Source: Acridotheres tristis
Lineage: Eukaryota > Chordata > Aves > Passeriformes > Sturnidae
Assembly (NCBI GenBank): GCA_037013685.1
Contig: CM072889.1
Span: 17,989,976-18,053,975, forward strand
Direction of reading: 5' to 3'
Length of the DNA: 64,000 bases
Made by a program: the position numbers and the translations under genes. The notes beneath the pieces are model-generated. The model saw only the letters and a list, made by a program, of their open reading frames with translations. It ran no database searches and was not told the DNA's origin. Below are positions 62,501-64,000 of this stretch, one piece after another (positions within the stretch are counted from its first letter, which is position 1; the number at the start of each line of letters is the position of its first letter).

Positions 62501-64000
62501 TCAACTCACTGTTTATCAAATGCACCCAGCCTGAGACTACTTTGTCTCCTTGTCCTCTCTCTGGGATTGCTTAACTAAAACCACTAATTACAAAACAGCA
62601 ACCAAATGATTTTAACTGGTCTTAAATTGCAAAAACTGTTGGAGGATATTGGACAGGATAAAGCAAGCTGTCTCTTGACAATTTCGTGTAGCCTTAGTGA
62701 ATACTTGGAAAGTGATCCTGAATTTGCCTGTAGGATGCTGAAGGCGTGTCTGGGTTTTAGTCCAGATCAAATGTTCTCTAGTTCCTGTGCTGCCTTACAT
62801 TTTGTGAAATGGTTTGGGAGTTAAAAACTGGGTTTGTTCTCAGGTAAAATAAAATTCAAGATTCAGGGATTGATATCCTTAATAAAATTAAGGATTCTTT
62901 ATTGAACCTGTGCTTCAGTGAGGAATGGTTTTGATGAGTTGGGACCAAACTGAATCTCAACAGAAACTCTAAAAGAGCCACACCAGGCTCTTGTGGGATT
63001 TGAGCCTTCTCTCTGTTGATGCTGTGGTTTAGACTTTCCCTTCCAGCCCAGTTAATTTCAAATACTCTGCTCAGTGGAACTTAACAACATAAGAGACACA
63101 AAGGACCTGGTGTTTCACTGTGGATTTGGAACAGTGTCTGTCTTTAGCTGGGCTGGCTCAGAGCAGTGGTTGCCTCCTCTCATGTTGATTAAATTCCAGA
63201 CAGTTATTCCCACAGTAGACTGTTAAGGCTGTGCCTTTTTTTATTATTATTATTTTTAAAGGCACTTTAGGCAAGAGTGATTAAAAAAAAAAAAATTAAA
63301 AAGCTATAAATAAATAACTAGGAAAATCCTTTAAAGAAATACAGATTGGTAAATCCCTCGGTGCTGAGTTTCAGAAGAGTCCCAAGGTAAATGGTGCAGT
63401 GGCTTTGGCAGTTGGTGATTTACAGGAACATTAACTTTCAAGCTCAGTTGGAGCCTCAGAGCTGTGCCTGGTGTGAAGTGTGTGCAGGTTGTGAAGAGTC
63501 ACAGAGACAAAGGGGTCATCTGCTCCATTAGGGGACAGCACATTCCAAAATAACTGCGTGATTTTTGCATCAGTATGGGCATCAATCTTGCACTTTTTGG
63601 TTCTCTGCAAAAGAAGCAGGTGTCTTGCTGTAGACACCCGCAAAACTTTTTTTTTTTTATTTTTTTTGTGCTCTCAAGACAAATTAGTATGAGATTTGGT
63701 AATTTGGAAGGTCTCCTGTTGAAAAATCAGATATGAAAACAAAAACTGTGAAAGTCTTGGAAACTTTGGAAACTTACTGTTAAAAAACATCTTCAAAATA
63801 TAAGGTGACCATTGCGAGACTGTGTATGCCATGCAAGAGGTCTTCAACAGAGTGGAAAATCTTTTTCCAAGTTTAAATATCTCTTCATAAATATATCAGA
63901 GACTTTGTAAATTTTTAATTTACAGTGAACTTTTTTCTGAAGACATTTTAACTACTTTTTTTTCTGATTGGATTGATACTTCCAAGATGAGTAACTCCTG
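59552..64000. other. Noncoding sequence, no gene recognised
   Basis: AT-rich sequence to the end of the window. The overlapping opposite-strand frames at 61775-62231 and a 72-codon plus-strand frame at 62606-62824 are the most protein-like in this part, but neither shows a recognisable domain. A direct repeat GCTTGATTGAC occurs at about 60291 and 60340. Simple A and T runs lie near 61220-61236, 63238-63257 and 63282-63300. Confidence 0.66.

Noticed and set aside
62606..62824. 72-codon frame that reads like a globular helical protein
   Set aside because: No homology is recognised, there is no acceptor upstream in frame, and its length is within chance expectation.
1..64000. tRNA genes, rRNA, CRISPR arrays, operons or phage genes
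   Set aside because: None was found. The sequence is avian noncoding DNA, and CRISPR-like or operon-like readings would be inappropriate.

Overview
This window looks like nuclear DNA from a bird, probably a songbird. The clearest evidence is a CR1 LINE 3' end at 2753-2990, with the 8-bp ATCACAGA tail repeat next to the typical avian 3' terminal sequence. Further CR1 pieces lie at 18645-18975, 35860-35990 (weak) and 48684-48800. An LTR-like block at about 8905-9290, with a TATA-like box, an AATAAA signal and a CA terminus, resembles passerine endogenous-retrovirus LTRs. The rest of the sequence is AT-rich and CpG-poor, with few repeats and many poly(A)/poly(T) tracts. There is no bacterial-style gene packing.

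I found no protein-coding exon, rRNA, tRNA or other RNA gene that I can name. Open frames are short, overlap on both strands, and mostly sit in GC-richer patches or homopolymer tracts, as expected by chance. The window is best read as intergenic sequence (a gene desert) or part of a very large intron. I cannot name the locus.

Layout. 1-2752: unannotated, with a paired POU octamer at 1829-1852. 2753-2990: CR1. 2991-8904: AT-rich, containing two diverged copies of an about 80-bp unknown repeat (4201-4280 and 7628-7705). 8905-9290: solo LTR-like element. 9291-17359: no gene, one enhancer-like stretch near 12330-12720. 17360-17583: splice-acceptor-like tract followed by a 29-bp minisatellite. 18645-18975: CR1 fragment with traces of its coding 3' end. 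20676-20950: degenerate tandem array of about 100-bp units. 23071-23330: exact five-copy 52-bp minisatellite with an internal hairpin and a CTCF-like core, the most distinctive object in the window. 27702-38935: noncoding, with a purine tract, a MORE-like POU site, a strong hairpin and a faint CR1. 38936-38991: four-copy 14-bp tandem repeat. 38992-64000: noncoding, with a CR1 fragment near 48.7 kb, GC-richer patches near 45.4-45.8 and 57.35-57.86 kb, and a 109-base run of only G and T at 59426-59534.

No set of genes working together can be described. The content of interest is repeat structure and possible regulatory sequence, and no new biological system is evident.
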